Source: Valencia hispanica (taxonomy: Eukaryota > Chordata > Actinopteri > Cyprinodontiformes > Valenciidae). Taken from it: a stretch of 64,000 bases of DNA. Below the pieces are notes generated by a model. That model saw only the letters and a list, made by a program, of their open reading frames with translations, was not told the DNA's origin and ran no database searches. Shown here piece by piece: positions 62,501-64,000 of the stretch (its first letter is position 1; each line of letters begins with the position of its first letter). Location of the stretch: assembly GCA_963556495.2 (NCBI GenBank), contig OY747700.1, positions 4,796,520 to 4,860,519 on the forward strand, written 5' to 3'. Position numbers and translations under genes: made by a program.

Positions 62501-63189
62501 CAACTGATGAGATAAATATGTGCAGTTCCCCCGTTCTACCACTAGATGCTGTGGTCAGAGCTGTTCTTATATTTACGAACATTTCTACGCACAAGTACAA
62601 GATGGTAAATACCACACTATGCATAAAATTGTTCCTACGCACGAAATACGCACAGATCTGTGCTTAAGTACGGTTGATAAATGAGGGACCTGGTCTTAAC
62701 ACGGAGAGTTCTGCATGCTCAGACACCAGTATATATCTCTGGTCTTTCACAACCTTACACCCCTACCAAGGCCCTGAGATCCAGTGACCAGGATCTGCTG
62801 AACGTCCCCCATACAAGACTGAAAACCAAAGGAGACATAACGTCTTCATCAGTGTCTGCTAAGCTCTGGAACTCCCTTCCTCTGTCTCTCTTAGATCAGC
62901 AAACTCGGTGGTTTTGTTTCTTTTTAAAACTGCGTTTGCTTAATTTTGGGTCTTGTGTTTTTTGTTTCCTATTCCGTCTGTAAAGCACTTTGTGATTCTA
63001 AAGTTTTACTTACTTTACTTACTTATCTGACTGTTATTCTCGTGTTTACGGTGCTCAGGGGGTCTGGGAGAGAACACCTTCTACGTGGACTACAGAACTG
63101 AAGACGGTTCAGCCAATGCTGGGTCTGATTACGATTACAGCGAGGGGACACTGGTGTTCAAACCCGGAGACACCCGGAAAGAGATCAAG
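53205..63189 (+). CDS. slc8a2: Sodium/calcium exchanger, NCX2-like (5' part, 7 exons, runs off the window)
   Basis: Plasma-membrane antiporter of the SLC8 family, which exchanges 3 Na+ for 1 Ca2+. Joining 53205-53585, 55977-56114, 57596-57823, 58650-59018, 59143-59268, 59357-59552 and 63059-63189 gives 1569 nt with no stop, encoding residues 1-523. In order: signal peptide (about 1-24), glycosylatable extracellular N-terminus with two cysteines, TM1 (about 94-114), alpha-1 repeat beginning [10 protein letters not shown] (161 on), TM3-TM5, a basic XIP-like segment [20 protein letters not shown] (272-291), a variable cytosolic loop, then the start of CBD1. Closest to NCX2 from memory of family sequences: [29 protein letters not shown] and [18 protein letters not shown] fish-specific NCX4 paralogue or an a/b ohnologue cannot be excluded. 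Vertebrate NCX proteins are about 920-970 residues, so over 40% is outside the window. All junctions are GT-AG. Most are phase 0; only the exon 6/7 junction is phase 1. Confidence 0.85.
53586..55976 (+). other. slc8a2 intron 1 (2391 bp)
   Basis: Donor GTGAGG, acceptor TTTGCAG. It contains a T-rich stretch (about 54355-54560) and an L2 fragment at 55507-55830. No further exon is needed: the flanking exons join in frame to a continuous NCX sequence. Confidence 0.75.
55507..55830 (-). mobile_element. L2-type LINE fragment in slc8a2 intron 1
   Basis: The minus strand (55822-55631) encodes [20 protein letters not shown] then KLPENC and [15 protein letters not shown], the L2 ORF2 C-terminus. The tail with CAAGTTTATTTATATACAAT follows at 55515. 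It lies antisense to the host gene. Confidence 0.75.
55977..56114 (+). CDS. slc8a2: slc8a2 coding exon 2 (residues 128-173)
   Basis: Acceptor TTTGCAG before 55977 and donor GTAAAC at 56115; 138 nt, phase 0 at both ends. Encodes [20 protein letters not shown] followed by [20 protein letters not shown], nearly invariant in NCX proteins. The acidic residue in [10 protein letters not shown] belongs to the alpha-1 repeat, which forms part of the ion-binding site. The exon stops inside alpha-1, so the catalytic repeat is interrupted by a 1481-bp intron. Confidence 0.92.
56115..57595 (+). other. slc8a2 intron 2 (1481 bp), no repeat recognised
   Basis: Separates the two halves of the alpha-1 repeat. 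No ORF or repeat family was identified in it. Confidence 0.6.
57596..57823 (+). CDS. slc8a2: slc8a2 coding exon 3 (residues 174-249)
   Basis: Acceptor CTTCGTAG before 57596 and donor GTGAGG at 57824; 228 nt, phase 0. Begins [20 protein letters not shown], the second half of alpha-1 including the conserved GSAAFNMF helix. The conserved [20 protein letters not shown] and a hydrophobic segment follow. GELGPGT matches NCX2 better than the GDLGPST I recall for NCX1 and NCX3. The reading frame continues past the donor for about 50 codons, but that tail matches no NCX sequence and is taken as intronic. Confidence 0.92.
58470..58620 (+). repeat. SINE-like repeat 3' part in slc8a2 intron 3
   Basis: GAGTGTGTGCATGGTTGTGT, CTGTGTCGCCCGGTGATGGA and a GATGGATGGATG tail match the 3' half of the family at 14843-15055. 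It ends only about 30 bp before the acceptor of exon 4. Confidence 0.6.
58650..59018 (+). CDS. slc8a2: slc8a2 coding exon 4 (residues 250-372): TM5, XIP region, loop
   Basis: Acceptor GTGTTTCAG before 58650 and donor GTGAGT at 59019; 369 nt, phase 0. Encodes [20 protein letters not shown] (TM5), then the basic amphipathic autoinhibitory XIP-like region at residues 272-291, then the start of the large cytosolic loop. The loop here holds a low-conservation Gly/Ala/Asn-rich stretch (about residues 320-360), longer than I recall in mammalian NCX2. It ends with LDESRRE, matching the conserved motif before the ILKELKQK helix. Confidence 0.9.
59143..59268 (+). CDS. slc8a2: slc8a2 coding exon 5 (residues 373-414)
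   Basis: Acceptor CTTCTGCAG before 59143 and donor GTAACA at 59269; 126 nt, phase 0. Encodes [20 protein letters not shown] and [20 protein letters not shown], the highly conserved charged helical segment leading into CBD1. The preceding intron (59019-59142) is only 124 bp. Confidence 0.9.
59357..59552 (+). CDS. slc8a2: slc8a2 coding exon 6 (residues 415-479, start of CBD1)
   Basis: Acceptor AAATTAAG before 59357 (weak pyrimidine tract; the intron is only 88 bp) and donor GTATGG at 59553; 196 nt, entering in phase 0 and leaving in phase 1. Encodes [20 protein letters not shown], an acidic linker EEVVEEDD, then the first strands of the Calx-beta domain with [15 protein letters not shown]. The glutamate in FES aligns with the Ca2+-coordinating Glu at this place in NCX1 CBD1. 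Confidence 0.88.
59619..60739. mobile_element. Foldback TIR element, copy 8, in slc8a2 intron 6
   Basis: Left end GTTTGTAAAGTTAAAAATTA; right end GACTGCAACTTTACAAACGG near 60711-60730. The LINE fragment at 59757-60253 splits the left arm. Half of the internal core is present (60445-60530, with CTCTATATAAACT). Confidence 0.78.
59757..60253 (-). mobile_element. LINE ORF2 C-terminal/3' fragment nested in foldback copy 8
   Basis: The minus strand (60161-59823) encodes [20 protein letters not shown] and, further on, [20 protein letters not shown]. This is the C-terminal region beyond the RT domain of CR1/Rex1-like elements. The 3' end ACTTTATTGATCCCAGAGGG (reverse) recurs at 19262-19325. It is older than or comparable to its host; the frame is open over 112 codons. 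Confidence 0.65.
61185..61330 (+). mobile_element. L2-type LINE fragment, left part, in slc8a2 intron 6
   Basis: GATTATTACAATGCCCTCTA encodes DYYNALY, an L2/CR1-type C-terminal motif. It continues to AACATCCTGG at 61330, where another element interrupts it. Confidence 0.6.
61331..62688. mobile_element. TIR element inserted into the L2 fragment (Harbinger-like?)
   Basis: Termini CCCTCATTTATCAA and TTGATAAATGAGGG, with CCTGG on both sides (61326-61330, 62689-62693). Without it the LINE reads continuously (HFNIL then VLTRRVLHA). Near 61599 a start codon, then [13 protein letters not shown] in a shifted frame, looks like the beginning of a Myb/SANT-like protein of Harbinger elements. A run of 12 G is at 61660-61671. 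Confidence 0.7.
62310..62510 (-). repeat. Dispersed repeat (CCAAGGAGGTTATG family), copy 2
   Basis: AACTTTTAGAGTTATTTTGC, GACAGACGGACG and CTCCTTGGTGGAGG run in reverse relative to 42848-43040. It lies inside the 61331-62688 element. Confidence 0.4.
62689..63010 (+). mobile_element. L2-type LINE fragment, right part, in slc8a2 intron 6
   Basis: Encodes [20 protein letters not shown], then [20 protein letters not shown] and SAKLWNSLP, the L2 ORF2 C-terminus. The 3' tail has GTAAAGCACTTTGTGATTCT and a (TTACTTAC)n-like end at about 63000-63025, roughly 35 bp from the acceptor of exon 7. Confidence 0.72.
63059..63189 (+). CDS. slc8a2: slc8a2 coding exon 7 (residues 480-523, CBD1 core)
   Basis: Acceptor GGTGCTCAG before 63059 and donor GTGAGT at 63190; 131 nt, entering in phase 1 and leaving in phase 0. 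Encodes [20 protein letters not shown] and [20 protein letters not shown], the Calx-beta core with TEDG and SDYDYSEG Ca2+-binding acidic residues. The next family segment (GIIDDDIFEEDE-like) is not found before the window ends, so it must be in a later exon. Confidence 0.92.
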
Positions 63190-64000
63190 GTGAGTCGAAT
63201 CGGGGCGGCTGGACGTTAAACAATGGAACCTATTTAAGATGAAAAACTGGATTATCGGATCCATGAGTTCCTCTCCCTCTGTCTGGTATCACTCGGAGTA
63301 TCACTCTGGCCTTTCCTTATGAGCATCTTTATGAGATATTGATTGTCAGAGAAAGGAACGGCTTATCTGAAACACGGACTGATTAAAGCACTAAAGCCTT
63401 GTTATCGTTGACCTGAACAGATTTGCCACAAAGATCTTTTCTCTTCCTGCTCTCATTCTGGTTTCTTGAGCTGCTTACTTCCAGATCAGTAAATATAATC
63501 AGCTCTAGCTGAGACTTAATGCTGACAGAGATGCAGAAAAACAACATTTTTTTTCAAGCTTTTCTTTTTAGTTTTTTAGTTTTTATCTGTTGCATTCCCT
63601 CACTTTGAGAAATTTGATGCTTTGTGTTTATTATTCCTCCTCTGCTGCAGATCCGTCTTCATGATTTTTTTTTTTTTTACCAGAGTTAAAAGAACAAATT
63701 TACACAGTGAAGGTTTGCAAGATGGACATATTTCCCTCTTCCAAGGCCTTTAGGTAAATTTATAGCATTGAGATGGAATTTGTGGATGTGTCAGTGGATC
63801 CGTCACATTAAAAAAGCAGCACTAACTGTCATGCAGCAGAACAAAGAAGATGTTTTAAAACATAAAACTAGTCAGGGGAAATGTATCTGCTTCATATTAC
63901 CTCTGCTTTTAGAGTTTTAAGTAATAAATGTGCTAATCTTGTAAAAGGGCTGTAACTGCTGGCAGGGTGATTGCAAAGATCTTTGCCTCTTTTCCAAAGA
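63190..64000 (+). other. slc8a2 intron 7 (start), no exon found
   Basis: Donor GTGAGT at 63190. The next CBD1 exon (GIIDDD-type acidic motif) is not found before the window ends. A T-run is at 63667-63678. Confidence 0.65.

Overview
This window is vertebrate nuclear DNA, most probably from a spiny-rayed teleost fish. The evidence is an intron-containing Na+/Ca2+ exchanger gene with GT-AG junctions, plus a dense set of transposons typical of teleosts: L2/Rex-type LINEs, a Rex3-like RTE element, Tc1/mariner, hAT and PIF/Harbinger relatives, and SINE-like tRNA-derived copies. Long GT, TA and ATTT simple repeats are also present. Nothing prokaryotic or viral was recognised. The species is not determined.

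The only host gene I can support is the 5' half of a plus-strand SLC8-family exchanger, closest to NCX2 (slc8a2). Seven coding exons (53205-53585, 55977-56114, 57596-57823, 58650-59018, 59143-59268, 59357-59552, 63059-63189) splice into one open frame of 1569 nt. This gives 523 residues, from a signal peptide through five membrane segments, the alpha-1 repeat and the XIP region into the first Calx-beta Ca2+-binding domain. The rest of the gene (end of CBD1, CBD2, alpha-2 and the last membrane segments) lies beyond the right edge. A non-coding leader segment seems to begin near 53094.

The left ~53 kb is intergenic or far-upstream sequence made largely of nested repeats. Positions 1-1000 hold copy 1 of an AT-rich foldback element. 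Positions 3.5-8.8 kb hold minus-strand L2-type LINEs, one inside another. A Tc1-like element (16.1-17.5 kb) sits inside a MITE. Two hAT-like elements (19.5-20.4 and 49.3-50.5 kb) have clear 8-bp target duplications. A decayed Tc1 (30.2-31.8 kb) sits inside another foldback copy. A 37-unit 32-bp satellite lies inside a third foldback copy (33.45-34.63 kb). A LINE is inserted into a Rex3-like LINE (39.3-41.5 kb). An ATTT-filled MITE (41.5-42.3 kb), a Harbinger remnant with a MADF-type ORF (44.3-45.0 kb) and a ~0.8-kb GT array (46.04-46.85 kb) follow.

The most distinctive structure is the foldback family. At least eight copies share ~80-bp terminal inverted repeats, TAAATATTTAG-rich arms and, in larger copies, an internal inverted core carrying TATA-like boxes. 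Short ORFs elsewhere look like chance frames or transposon fragments. Intervals described as empty were read by eye only, so untranslated exons, ncRNAs and enhancers could be missed.
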